The notes under the pieces are model-generated. The model worked only from the letters and a program-made list of their open reading frames with translations, made no database searches and had not been told where the DNA came from. A stretch of 64,000 nucleotides of DNA from Molanna angustata (Eukaryota; Arthropoda; Insecta; Trichoptera; Molannidae), in the NCBI GenBank assembly GCA_963576475.1, contig OY754969.1, positions 24,303,318-24,367,317 on the forward strand. The letters run 5' to 3'. Of this stretch, positions 23,030 through 35,173 are shown piece by piece. Both the position numbers and the translations under genes were made by a program. How positions within the stretch are numbered: position 1 is the stretch's first letter; the number at the start of each line of letters is the position of its first letter.

Positions 23030-25095
23030 AGTTTGCCTATATAATAACAAAGTAAACTTTTTACTTAAAATTACTAAAAAGAAAAGTGCGATCAAATGGC
23101 ATCGATGAATTTGTCCGTTAATATTGTCTAGCCCGTAGCCACCAACTCCATCCCACGCCAGTATACATCTAATCCCAATGTACCCCCCGCCTCCCTCCAT
23201 GTATCAAGCGGAGTCTGATTGCCGATTTCCCAGAGGTAAAAATCCTTCCAGCCTCTCGCCTTTATGGGCTACGGTCGCTGGTCCTCGGAGCCGAATTTAT
23301 TCTGTAAGTCCAATTGATTTTAAAATCCCTCCAAAAGTACTATTTATATCGGTAATTTGAATTTTCCTTTGGCTACAGAAATTCTGGATTACAAAATTAA
23401 CATATTAAAACTAAGCCGAAATGTATACCAAAAAATCCGTGCTACCGTATTTACTAAAATATTCTATTCTGTTATTTTATTTGCTTGCAATTAAAACCAA
23501 CCCAAAGATGTACTCATTTTGTATACTATGGCGTTATTTTAGACTAATGTTTGTAGGTTTTGAGCATTTTTTATTGAAAAAATCATGTTTTAAAAATATG
23601 AATATTCTAGAATATTCATTCAATTTCATACTTTTGAATCTTTTATTCCCTTTGATCAAAAATTCAATCGCACTGTTTTCTAACTGATCTCAACAAACTT
23701 ACAATTCACTAAGTATTAAATAGTATTTACAACTGCATTCTTACCCTTTCTCAAGTACTGCATTCAAGAAATCTTATGGAGTATTCAACGTCTACAAACA
23801 TTTATTGATAATAATGAAACACTATTCCAAAGTCTTTTGTACTATGGGGGTTTACACGCATGTGGCGTGTAGATCAATAGAGATGCAAATACTAGATCTA
23901 ATGTACACTAAACCACATACGTGTAAATTCTGTTGGCTCGCAAATTATCCCTATATACCGGAATCGAACCGGGATAATATATGTAATTCATAATTTGCCT
24001 TCTTTATTAATGAGCGTGTTCAACCAACAGTCCCATATAATTGATTATCGCGGATGGCGATAATCCAAATTAATCAATGATTATACTGTGATGCAAGTTG
24101 GTACATAAGACAGGTTAAGATTGAAAGATTGAAGATAACTTACGTATTTATTGTTGAGAACAAATTGAAAGGATTACATTTAACTACTACTGAAATTATA
24201 CCTTACTTAAAAGATTTACACTTAAAATTCACGTACCTACTTACAGGAAGTACGACACACAGTTGTGTATCAGAACGGAATGAATTTTTTGTTCAAAATG
24301 GCCGTGTTTATACGTCCGCAAATTAGAGTTGGGCAATGACCATCAATTAGAGTTGTGCGCTGGCCATAGCCACAGTACCAACTGAATTTTCTTGGAATAC
24401 AATCAGAAATCTAATTTTGAATACTTCAACGCTTTTTTGACTCAGCATATCGAGAGACTTCGATTCTGTATGAATTCAGTATTAAGGGCGTAGATCAAGG
24501 ATGTATACATTTTTCGATCTCAATGAAACTTTAGATTCATAAAAATTATGTATTTTTAATTATTTTTAAAATATTATTAAATATTTAAAATCAATTTACA
24601 AACTGATATTACAATAACAAAATAAACGTTGTGGCAGGCATTTGGTTTGACCATGCTTTTTTCACAAATTAAAAAAAATAATTCGTCTGATTATATATGT
24701 GGAGAAGAACAATATCCTTAAAATGTAGTCTAAAAAATAATGCTATGTAATCATAATTTGATAAAATATAGCATTAAACATGGAGGAAATAGACAACACT
24801 GACATTATTAGAATTTTATTTAAAAAAAATAAAACTAACAACGACAGATCATTGAGATATACAAACAAAAATATTTAAAAATATTTTTATTGCAAAAATA
24901 TGTTTGATCAATTTATTGCATTTTTTATAAAAATTAATCATTTATGCACTGATTTCAGCGCCGTATGGGTGGTTCATTCAGATACTAAAAAAATATTAGA
25001 TTCGAGCCTGCATTTTTTGTTACGCCATCTAGCGATAAGCGGTATATACGATTTGTCCGATACAATAGCTTACTTGACAACGCTGACATCATTTG
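23030..25095. other. Block without a supported gene
   Basis: A GC-richer patch at 23120-23300 is unassigned. At 23946-23960 an isolated box B-like GGTTCGATTCC lies on the minus strand without a box A, so a SINE is not claimed. The rest is AT-rich. Confidence 0.35.
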
Positions 25096-25120
25096 ACCGA
25101 GAACTCTATCTTCCTCTTAC

Positions 25121-25121
25121 A

Positions 25122-25192
<71 letters not shown>
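25121..25192 (+). repeat. (CT)n microsatellite
   Basis: An uninterrupted TC dinucleotide run of about 70 bp. The Ser/Leu repeat frames over it are artefacts. Confidence 0.95.
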
Positions 25193-25195
<3 letters not shown>

Positions 25196-25428
25196 ACAAC
25201 ATGTTGTACAAAAAAATAAGTACGTGTTTTTCAGCGATGCATAATACACCAGACAAGGCACTTAATAAAAATATATTCTTTATTCATAGCGTTCTTTCCT
25301 TCGCATAATAAATGGTAATATCTTTTTATTGATTAAGCCCTTTTAATACTATTTTAAAATCACTCGCAGACGATTAGATAAGCCGGAACATAATAAATAT
25401 ACAAATATTTATTATGTTCAATACTCGT

Positions 25429-25568
25429 ACATTTTCATCATTTATTACATTACTATAGATAGGATTTTTTTAATTTTACGAGTATTGTAGAATAATGACG
25501 GAATTGGTGTTGGCCACATTAGATTATTGGTCAAGGAATATTGTATACAGTTTATTTCTGTTCTAGTT
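25429..25568 (+). repeat. Direct repeat flanking a Helentron-like element, left
   Basis: ACATTTTCATCATTTATTAC through TTTTACGAGTATTGTAGAAT to TTATTTCTGTTCTAGTT is repeated at 26228-26352 with small indels (about 140 against 125 bp). The two copies enclose the element at 25608-26198. Confidence 0.85.
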
Positions 25569-25607
25569 TATAACGAAATAAGTATACCTACGCAAATTTT
25601 GTACCTA

Positions 25608-26198
25608 AACTAGTTGCATGTAACACATGAAATCCAACTGTCGATAGTGATAGTATGTACAGTTGAAGAATAAGTACCAATCTATAAACCCATAAATACA
25701 AATTATTTAATATTTTAAGATATTTGGTTTTCTATACAACACATGTACCAAGGTATGTATGTCAAGATAGGATAGTATGGAGGTCAGTCCTTTGATCCTA
25801 CCCAGAATATGAAAACAGCATGATTGTATGTATGTTTGGAGATTAGTATCAAACAATTAAGTCTTCTTAGATATTGTGTGTAGACGACTGCCATACAAAT
25901 TGTATGAAACAATGTCGTCACTAAATTCAATTTTTATAAAAATTGTTAAAAAAAATTGAGATGTACTTCTACAATTTTATATATTTTATAGAAAATTAAA
26001 TTATCTAGTTGGGGTGTGAGTAAATTCTGAGTAAATCCATGTATGGGAACATATATGCTGCGAGGCCTCTAGTTGGTGCTATTAGCATGCAAAAAGTCCA
26101 CTATGCCATACAAAATGTACCTTCGTACACGCATCTTGGCTTTAAAATGTCGATTCATTCAGAGAATTGAATTCTCATGAACGAATCGACAGTTGGAT
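25608..26198 (+). mobile_element. Helentron-like non-autonomous element, family C, copy 1
   Basis: The shared sequence begins AACTAGTTGCATGTAACACA, with ATCCAACTGTCGAT just inside. It ends in a hairpin (TGTCGATTCATTC / GAACGAATCGACA) closing with ATCGACAGTTGGAT, the inverse of the 5' motif. Compared with copies at 27309-29308 and 58286-59374, about 400 bp of the interior is deleted after TATCTAGTTGGGGTGT. It includes a captured RTE tail at 25753-25836. The short inverted ends plus a 3' hairpin suggest a Helentron-derived (HINE) element, but this is inference. There is no coding capacity. Confidence 0.6.
25753..25836 (+). repeat. RTE 3'-tail fragment inside family C element
   Basis: GTATGTATGTCAAGATAGGA, CCTACCCAGAATATG and AGCATGATTGTATGTATGTT match the 3' end of the (GTAT)n-tailed RTE (CCAGGATAGAAAAATG, CTACCCCG, GGCGTGATGGTATGTATG). 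The same fragment sits at the same place in copies 2 and 3. Confidence 0.65.
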
Positions 26199-26227
26199 AA
26201 GTAGGTAATGATAGTACAATTTTGTCA

Positions 26228-26352
26228 ACATTTTCATCATTTATTACATAACTAGGATTTTTTTAATTTTACGAGTATTGTAGAATAATGACGGAATTGG
26301 AATTAGATTCTTGGTCAGGGAATATTGTATACAGTTTATTTCTGTTCTAGTT
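26228..26352 (+). repeat. Direct repeat flanking a Helentron-like element, right
   Basis: Second copy of 25429-25568, ending at the same TTTCTGTTCTAGTT. Confidence 0.85.
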
Positions 26353-26444
26353 CCCTAAAATATTCCCTAAAATAATTATTGTGCTATATGTAAACTACTG
26401 CGAAATTCGACGTACTTGGGCCAAGAAGATAAATTTCAACTGTA

Positions 26445-26525
26445 CCGGACGGATGGCAGCCCTAGTCATGCCGAGATCCGAATCTATACTATAATAATCC
26501 ATCGCGCTAGCCGCTTAGCCATCAA
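26445..26525 (-). mobile_element. Probable tRNA-derived SINE head
   Basis: The minus strand has a box A-like TGGCTAAGCGGCTAGCGCG and, after about 30 bases, a box B-like GATTCGGATCTCGG. The head resembles the SINE at 32190-32305 (GAGGCTAGCGCGCTGG). No downstream body could be matched. Confidence 0.4.
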
Positions 26526-26529
26526 CTCG

Positions 26530-27308
26530 TCTAAACAAACTACCTATTAGAAAAATATATTATACTTAGGTATAAAAAAAATATATAAGCAGACGTAGCG
26601 AGAGCTCGGTATCCTCTAAAATAAAATATTTTGTGTAGTTCAGCGAATTATGTATAATTTTCTGCCATTTTATTTATGATATTTTTGTATTGCTTCTCTA
26701 ATTGTCAGCCTCATTACATAGACTTTATGTCTATCTATTGTCTCAAAGATACAGTACAGTCTAAAAACTGCTAAAAACACACAAAGTAGGTATAATTATA
26801 TGTCAGTATAGGTACCTATTATAGGTAATGCATATAATATACGTCGCAGCATGTTCATGTCAATCATAATAGTCTGCTTCTAAAAATTTAAACTAGGTAT
26901 ATGAAAAAAGCCTTGCTTTATACTGTCGATACCTCAATACGCGACGCGACGACTGACAAAATAATTGAAATATTCTTATAATAATAATAATAATATAGAA
27001 TCTTGAGTAGCATATCGTGTATACTGGCTATACATTTGTAGGTTAGGTTAGGTGTGTTTTGTAATAATAATAGCGCTTTATATATTGAATGATTTCGACT
27101 TATAAGCGAATGTGTCGCTATTATTATTGTAAATAAACCAAAACTAACCAAAGAATGAGCATTTGAATTTGATAATAATCGTTGCGTAAAGACTCTTCGC
27201 GAGCCTGTGCGTGTGTGTGTGTGTGACATGAAGCGTATTACTTATAATACACACTTACAAGAAACGAAGCATCACACATTGTACTTTGACCTTGAAAACA
27301 TCGAATAT
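26530..27308. other. AT-rich block, no gene recognised
   Basis: It contains an ATA trinucleotide run at 26980-26996, a GTTAGGTTAGG stretch at 27042-27052 and a (GT)n at 27206-27224. The frame at 26918-27229 spans simple repeat and shows no domain. Confidence 0.35.
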
Positions 27309-29308
27309 AACTAGTTGCATGTAACACATGAGATCCAACTGTCGATAGCGATAGTATGTATAGTTGAAGAATATGTACCAAACTATAAACCCATAGATAC
27401 AAATTATTGAATATTTTCAGATATTTTGTTTTCTATACAACATATGTAGGTATGTATGTCAAGATAGGATAGTATGGAGGAAGATCCTTTTTCCTACCCA
27501 GAATATGCAAATAGCATGATGGTATGTATGTATGTATGTTTGGAGATGAAGTATCAAACTATTTAGGCCCGGTTGCACCAAAAAAAAGTTTATAGTTAAA
27601 ATTTTAAACTCCGTTTAGGGTCTTACAAAAGTTACGTCGAGTTTAAATGAAATATGAGTTGCACCGACAAAAAAAAAGTTAAGTTATAGTTAATGGGGAT
27701 ACCAACGCAACAAAGATCAAATTCCGTAATAATGAACTGAAATACACCGGGAATTATTTTTGTCATATTGCCATACCATTTTGTCCATGCTAGATTTTGG
27801 CGTCTGTCATAATATAACCTCGTTTTATTTGTTACCGCTCAGTGCGCGTTACGATCATTATTTGTTTATTTGCTGTCTGATTATCGGCATGGATTCAAAT
27901 TCAAAATATATATTAATTAAAATTTTATTTACATAACGATATTATTGGCAAGGTTTTATGAAGTGATTTTTTCAGAGATCGATCAGCAAACTTTACCGCC
28001 GACGAAGTATCCCTTTGTCATTGGTGGAAGGAAAAAAAGAAATAATGTTAGATTGTGGTGCAATGTCCTCTCTAATGAGTTCCACTAATTAATGAACCCT
28101 GTTTTTGGACATTCTGAATCGGGCGATAAATTCATCATCATCCCATAACCAAAAATTTGTCCTTTGCCTGAATAATTTCGGCTTTCGCGTAGTTAACATG
28201 ATATGTATTAATGATGACTAAATTCTTCATCAGATGAATCCGAATCCCCATAAAAAAATATATCACTATATTTCAACAATTAACACGAAAAAAACAACAT
28301 TACAAAATAAACAATTGTCAAAAGTATTTTCTACGATAGGGAAACGAAAGATAAATCATGTGTTCTCTGAGAGAAATGTCAAAAATTAACTTTAACTTAA
28401 TCTTAAACTCTCATTTCTGGGGGTTTAAATTTTAGTAACTTTTCGGTTAAGTTTAAGTTAACAAAAATGCGATGCAACTCAATTTGACAAAAAAGTAACT
28501 TTTTTGTAACTTTAACTATAAACTTTCGTTTAACTTTTTTGACGCAACCGGGCCTAAGTCTTCTTACATATTGTGTATAGGCGACTGCCATACAAAATGT
28601 ATGAAGCGATGTCGTCACTAAATTCAATTTTTAAAAAAATTGTTAAAAAAAAATTGAGATCTTCTACTACAATGTTAATATTTTTTATAGAAAATTAAAT
28701 TATCTAGTTGGGGTGTTTCGGCATTTTTCGATAATTGTAAAATTTTTGGAAATATAGGCAGTTAAACTCATAAATTTATCATAAAAAAAATATTTTTCTT
28801 AATAAAAAATGTTTGAGAAACCCTGGAATTTTTTTGAAAAAACTAATTTGAGATTTTGTATTTGTCTATGTTTGTACCAATTTTCAGCGTTCTACCGTTT
28901 ATGGTTTCTGAGATATATGGAAAAATAAAATAAAAATTCAAAAGTTGATAACCCCTGACTGAAACAAAAATTCAAAATTCCGAGTATAAAAGTTTTGTAG
29001 GCCTGTAACTGTTTATATATTCTGAAATTTTAGGCTCTGTAAATTGAGCGGATCAAAAGTTATAAGGGGGGGACGGACACACAGACACACACACACACAG
29101 ACACACGAAATGTTCTACTCCGAATTCTGAGTAAATCCGTGTATGGAACATATATGCTGCGAAGCCTCTAAGTTGGTGTTTTTTGACTTCAAAGATGGAA
29201 AAGCCGTGAAAAAAGTAGACCTCTCCATACAATTCTCGCGTATTCTGGCTTGATACATTGTCGATATGTTAAGAGAACAAAGTTCTCCTGAACAAATCGA
29301 CAGTTGGA
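27309..29308 (+). mobile_element. Helentron-like element, family C, copy 2, with nested DNA transposon
   Basis: It begins AACTAGTTGCATGTAACACA and ends AAATCGACAGTTGGAT, as in copy 1. The interior is longer and includes the conserved TTATAAGGGGGGGACGGACA, an (AC)n at about 29078-29106, and CTACTCCGAATTCTGAGTAA. The RTE tail fragment lies at 27450-27538. A 989-bp Harbinger relic at 27566-28554 is inserted between GTATCAAACTATTTA and AAGTCTTCTTA. Without it the element is about 1.0 kb, like copy 3. Confidence 0.65.
27566..28554 (-). mobile_element. PIF/Harbinger-type DNA transposon relic
   Basis: The ends are GGCCCGGTTGCACC and GACGCAACCGGGCC, followed inward by imperfect longer inverted sequence rich in GTTTATAGTTAAA. 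The flanking dinucleotide TA is doubled (27564-27565 and 28555-28556). The empty site is visible in family C copy 1 as CAAACAATTAAGTCTTCTTA. On the minus strand, codons from 28145 down to about 28000 read WDDDEFIARFRMSKNRVH, stop, LVELIREDIAPQSNIISF. This is the style of the N-terminal region of Harbinger transposases (DDEF..RFRMSK...L..LI...). The catalytic DDE domain is absent and a stop interrupts it, so the element is non-autonomous. Confidence 0.72.
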
Positions 29309-29309
29309 T

Positions 29310-31070
<1,761 letters not shown>

Positions 31071-31076
31071 TGTACA

Positions 31077-31195
31077 CTCATAAATCAGAGAACCAGGAAC
31101 TCAAGATACATGCAGGACTTACCACCTGTCATCGGCTGGTTTACGTGATCACTTTATGTGCTTGCACAACGTTCACCAATTATACCTTCTTATTG
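31077..31195 (+). repeat. Interspersed repeat family A, copy 2 (partial)
   Basis: GAGAACCAGGAACTCAAGAT, ACCACCTGTCATCGGCTGGT and TTACGTGATCACTTTATGTG match the minus strand of 190-500. The distal GCCATCTAT part is missing. Confidence 0.55.
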
Positions 31196-31199
31196 AATG

Positions 31200-31635
31200 C
31201 TCTTAATCAATGCAATTTTGAAAGGTCTAATATTTTTAATAATGAGAAAATGATCATTGACTTCTGATAGGGAAAAAATCCAATGTTTGCGTATATGCAA
31301 CTTTAGAAATATTTTTTTTTTTTAATTTTTGGGGTTATTAATGAGGAAAATCTATGTTTTGATGAGAATTATCTTCCCGATAAAATAAAATATACTTCAC
31401 ATTCCTCGGCAGGCACCTCTTGGGATTCCGTGTAATCACTAAGTCCTCCCATAGTGGGTACCTATACCACAACCTTATGTCTATTTGCCATCCCACAATC
31501 CAACATCGCATCGTATCGTCTTGAGATTTCAGACAGTCCGAATCTGACTGCCTTTCTATTAAAAGTAAATAAAAGTCTTGCATTTTATGAGCCTATACGG
31601 CATACGGTAGCCTATACGATGGAACATAGAGACAA
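31200..31635. other. Unassigned block with an open minus-strand frame
   Basis: A frame at 31338-31583 (-) contains DDTMRCWIVGWQIDIRLWYR and VITRNPKRCLPRNVK, an unusual Trp/Arg-rich composition. No family is recognised and no copy was found. It may be an element's untranslated region. Confidence 0.3.
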
Positions 31636-31639
31636 GTAA

Positions 31640-32130
31640 ATAAAGCAGCTGCAATATCAGGATGCCTAAATGGAAGTTTATGGAGGAATAAGCATATGAA
31701 TATCGAAAACAAAGTCCGTATATATAAAACATGTGCAAGACCCATTGCCACCTACGGAGTAGAAACCAGAGCAGACACAACGAGAACAAAATCTCTTCTG
31801 AGAACATCAGAGATGAGGACATTGAGATGTATAACCGGAAACACACTAAGAGACCGAATTTGAAATACTGAAATAAGAAAAAAGTGTAGTACGGAAGACA
31901 TCGTCAGATGGGGAAGATAGCGGAGGCGATATTGGAGCTCACATGTTAACAGAATGTATAAAAATACCCACGTATCGCTCTCCAGGAGAACCAAGCTGGA
32001 AGAAGACCACCAGAAAGACCTCCAAAGAGATTGAGAGACAGCTGGCAGTCCACATCGCAGGACACAGAATAGCGGTAGAAACAGATCTTCGAAAAGGATC
32101 TATGAAAAGTAAGAAGAAGAAGATGAAATT
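31640..32130 (+). pseudogene. RTE-like LINE 3' fragment, (GAA)n-tailed, decayed
   Basis: Frames joined across stops give AAAISGCLNGSLWRN, VRIYKTCARPIATYGVE, MRTLRCITGNTLRDRI and SSHVNRM, the C-terminal part of an RTE RT. It ends in AAGTAAGAAGAAGAAGATGA, a degenerate (GAA)n. The nearest relative is the inverted fragment at 48270-48775 (KVLRAITGKTLRDRIRND, DHVNRMDASRIPSRA). Confidence 0.72.
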
Positions 32131-32189
32131 CTGTTATGGTCCCGTCAAAAGCTGCATTGGGACTTATTCCACTATACTATAAACCAGAT

Positions 32190-32305
32190 GGCTGGTGGCA
32201 CAGAGGCTAGCGCGCTGGGTTAGAAATCCAGTGGTCGCGAGTTGAAATTCTGCCACGACCCATAGAACATCAAGCATTTATGCATAGTTTAGGGAATGTT
32301 TATTT
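32190..32305 (+). mobile_element. tRNA-derived SINE, family J, copy 1
   Basis: Box A-like GGTGGCACAGAGGCTAGCG and box B-like GAGTTGAAATTCTG lie at tRNA-like spacing. The body is ATCAAGCATTTATGCATAGT then TTAGGGAATGT, and it recurs at 33420-33560. Confidence 0.62.
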
Positions 32306-32320
32306 ATAAATCATTAATTA

Positions 32321-32379
32321 TGTACATACAATCACGCCATGTCCCTTGCGGGGTAGGCAGAGAGATCCAAACGCCACAT
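32321..32379 (-). mobile_element. Short RTE 3' end, (GTAT)n-tailed family
   Basis: The minus strand reads ATGTGGCGTTTGGATCTCTC, TGCCTACCCCGCAAGGGACA and TGGCGTGATTGTATGTAC, almost identical to the 3' end of the LINE at 35174-36541. It is very short and little diverged. Confidence 0.7.
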
Positions 32380-32425
32380 AAAAAACACACACAATCAACA
32401 AATACAAAAAAGATCAAAAAGTCAT

Positions 32426-32522
32426 ATTGCCTCCAAGTTGATGTTTATTGACTTCAAATTTGAAGAAACCAATTCTCTCGCACGGGACTAATTTAATTCT
32501 CGTAAACAAATCGAAAGTTGGA
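32426..32522 (+). mobile_element. Helentron-like family C, 3' end fragment
   Basis: GCCTCCAAGTTGATGTTTAT, TGACTTCAAA and, at the end, CTCGTAAACAAATCGAAAGT TGGA match the last part of copy 2 (27309-29308). Confidence 0.5.
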
Positions 32523-32524
32523 AT

Positions 32525-33418
32525 TACTAGTAAGTTTCGAGTGGTTGTATTGGGTCTTACGTACCTCGTATATGACGGTGTTTAGGACAAACAAAGTATT
32601 GATGATCAGTAAACATTTGAAGGGTTGACATGCCTGTATACAGAAAAAAAACTGCAGTATATTGGTCACAGAAAAATATTCAGAAAAAAATAAATATTTA
32701 TCTCCTACCTACCTACCTATTTTGAGCTAATTTAGGTACAAATAACCAACAAATTTTGCAACATGATAAAACAATATTATTTGATATAACGATATTAAAA
32801 TCTTTATTATTGGAATAGAGATATATCCGCTGTTTGGATTAGATAGTTATTCGAAATCTGTGTACACTTTTAAAATAAACTTAGGAAAAGCTATTAGAAT
32901 AATTATTACATTATGCAATTGATGTTTGCTCTCAACAAACGAAGCCAATATTCCACCGATAGCAAAGTCTACCCAGCAACACAGCACCGTGCACTTTAAT
33001 AATATCGGCTGCATAATCTCGTGAATATTCTACATGATTCTACAACATACGTATATAAAGTGTGCATTAATACATTATCATCACAAAAGTATACTTCATA
33101 TAGACAATTATTTCCTTATTGTAAAATTGTATTGCTCTTCAAATGAACCTCGGAGTCGTGGTGTGAATGTGTAAGAAGGTACTTTTATTTTTTTTTTGTA
33201 TCGCTGAGTCGTATGGAGTTCAAATTGCCAAAACAAATATTGATTAACATATCATTTATCTAAACATATTAATATATAAATCAAACGGCATTAGGTAAAT
33301 GATGAAAAACAAAAAAGGGTCAAATAGATGAAGGTCAATTTTAAAACAACCCAAAATTTCTTGCAAATAACATCTTTGATTCTACATGAATCAAGAATGT
33401 ATTATATATTTTTCACAA
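32525..33418. other. AT-rich block, no gene recognised
   Basis: No repeat partner or domain seen. Confidence 0.35.
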
Positions 33419-33419
33419 A

Positions 33420-33560
33420 TTGTGGCAGAGCGGTTAGCTCGCTGGATAAATGATGGGTAAGTAATCCTATAGTCGCTAGTTCTAATCCTGCCACGACCGA
33501 TTTTGTTCACCTAATCACAAGCATTTATGCTTAGTTTAGGGAATGTATTAGGATTTATAA
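33420..33560 (+). mobile_element. tRNA-derived SINE, family J, copy 2
   Basis: Box A TGGCAGAGCGGTTAGCT and box B-like GCTAGTTCTAATCCTG, then CAAGCATTTATGCTTAGTTT and AGGGAATGTATTAGGA, match copy 1 at 32190-32305. Confidence 0.62.
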
Positions 33561-33689
33561 TGTGTCTGTTGCAAAGAAATTCATTCATTAAAAAAAACTA
33601 TCGAGAAAAAAATCGCTTCGTCTTGTAATAATGTTTTGTACGTATTTCTTCACTTGATCATTGTATTAAACTGTACCACGAATTAATAA

Positions 33690-33880
33690 ATTCGTAATTG
33701 GTATGATCACGTCTTAAGGATGGACAGTACCAGACTTCCTCATATGCTACACTACAGAAACCACCCTCGCGGTAGACCGACTAAAAGATTTAGGGATAGC
33801 TGGGAGTCACTTCGTAGGAGTAGTGGACCTCTTAAAGGCAGACCTAAAGGTCAACCTAAAAGAAGAAGAAGAAGACTAAA
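33690..33880 (+). mobile_element. RTE-like LINE 3' end with (GAA)n tail
   Basis: The frame reads WYDHVLRMDSTRLPHMLHYR, GRPTKRFRDSW and then a run of Arg and Lys produced by the AGAAGAAGAAGAAG tail at 33860-33874. The DH..RMD and GRP.KR..DSW segments are typical of the last residues of RTE-type proteins. It is a severely 5'-truncated copy. Confidence 0.65.
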
Positions 33881-33884
33881 TGAC

Positions 33885-34965
33885 AATGAGTTTTTCTTAT
33901 CCAAATAAAAAAAATCAATTTTAGTAATTGTTGTATTTCATTTTTTACGTGTATTCGTAGGTAAACATAACCTATAAATACATGTATCATTGCACTAAAC
34001 GGAGCTTTATAAATTATTATTTTTATTAATATACACATTTCCCTACATTTTTATTCCCCTACATTTCATTATGTAAATTCATGTGGCTGTACGTTGGTTC
34101 ATATCTCTTCATTGAACAAGTAATAGGTACAATGTAGATAGAGTTAGAAGCCTACCAATGCTGTGAGAGTAACTCCGCAGTCGCTAATTGAAATGCCTTG
34201 TAGTCTTGCACATCGGAACATGGCTATTCTACCATAAGCAGACTATTTCACAATACATACGAGTACACTGGACACTGGCCACGATACACTATGAATGCAC
34301 GTACATAGATACCCACTCATGGGATGACCGCTGCCCGTCTATTATATTCTGGGTCATTAAAAGAAATGTTCAATTCAGAATAATATAGGTACAATTTCTG
34401 CCGGATACATAATATTGATGGTCTACAAAAATGTAATCAAAATCAACACTTTCCTAATTAAACTTGAAGGTGGGTATAGGACTAACACTAAACAAAGATA
34501 CACAGGGTACTTTTTCGGTAGGTTTTGTTAGTTAATTGGTCTACTACATAAACTATTTGATGTAAGTATAGATCGAAAGATGTAATCTTCTTGATACAAT
34601 TTATTGAACACAACACGATATAAAATAATAATGTAAGTCAAGGTCAATACTTTAAACAACACAACAAGGGAGGTAATAACAATGGTACCGCGGGGCGGAG
34701 ATGAGCGCGTCGCTTGCTCATCCAGACAATATATAGGTACTTTCACACTAAGGACATGCTATTTCTGCTATAAAATTTTTGTGAAGGGGTAGATATATCA
34801 ACTGAATTGGTGCACTTTTCGTTTCTTTGTAAAAATAATTTAATTTAATTTTGTCATAAAAGATAATCCATTTAAATATTGTATGTACATTGTACATGAC
34901 TGATTTTCTCTTATAACAATTCGAAACACAAAAACCAATAAGTAACGATATGCTGGCGTGATCTG
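33885..34965. other. Block without a supported gene
   Basis: AT-rich with no recognised family. The frames at 34188-34388 and 34528-34746 have no domain features. Confidence 0.3.
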
Positions 34966-34967
34966 GT

Positions 34968-35056
34968 TGCACACTGCATAGGACAGGACGACATTGAGTC
35001 AAATCGAGGAGGCCTTCATTCAGGAGTGGGCGAAAATAGGTGAAGAAGAAGAAATA
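34968..35056 (+). mobile_element. RTE-like LINE 3' end with (GAA)n tail
   Basis: The frame reads QDRTTLSQIEEAFIQEWAKI and GEEEE and ends in GAAGAAGAAG. It matches the final residues of related elements (EAYIQQWKTEG at 47986, EAFVHYWTKAG at 41370). Confidence 0.6.
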
Positions 35057-35105
35057 AATCATCAAAAGATAAAGATTAAAAGATGAACAAAATCAATAAC
35101 TAAAC

Positions 35106-35150
35106 TTTACTTGAAAAACTTTGTGTGTTACGGAAAGTTTTTCAAGTAAA
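35106..35150. repeat. Perfect 17-bp inverted repeat
   Basis: TTTACTTGAAAAACTTT (35106-35122) and its exact reverse complement (35134-35150), with an 11-base loop. It lies just upstream of the truncated LINE's first homologous codons. Confidence 0.85.
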
Positions 35151-35173
35151 TTAATTTTGTTGTTCTTTTTACT

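Noticed and set aside
23946..23960. Box B-like GGTTCGATTCC on the minus strand
   Set aside because: No box A at the right spacing and no SINE body.
24900..25308. Two frames over the CT tract
   Set aside because: Their length comes from the Ser/Leu repeat of (CT)n; there is no domain.
28403..28627. Shared peptide MNLVTTSLHT with a frame at 59070-59267
   Set aside because: Both frames lie in copies of the same non-coding family C repeat; one runs into the Harbinger relic. There is no sign of selection on the frame.
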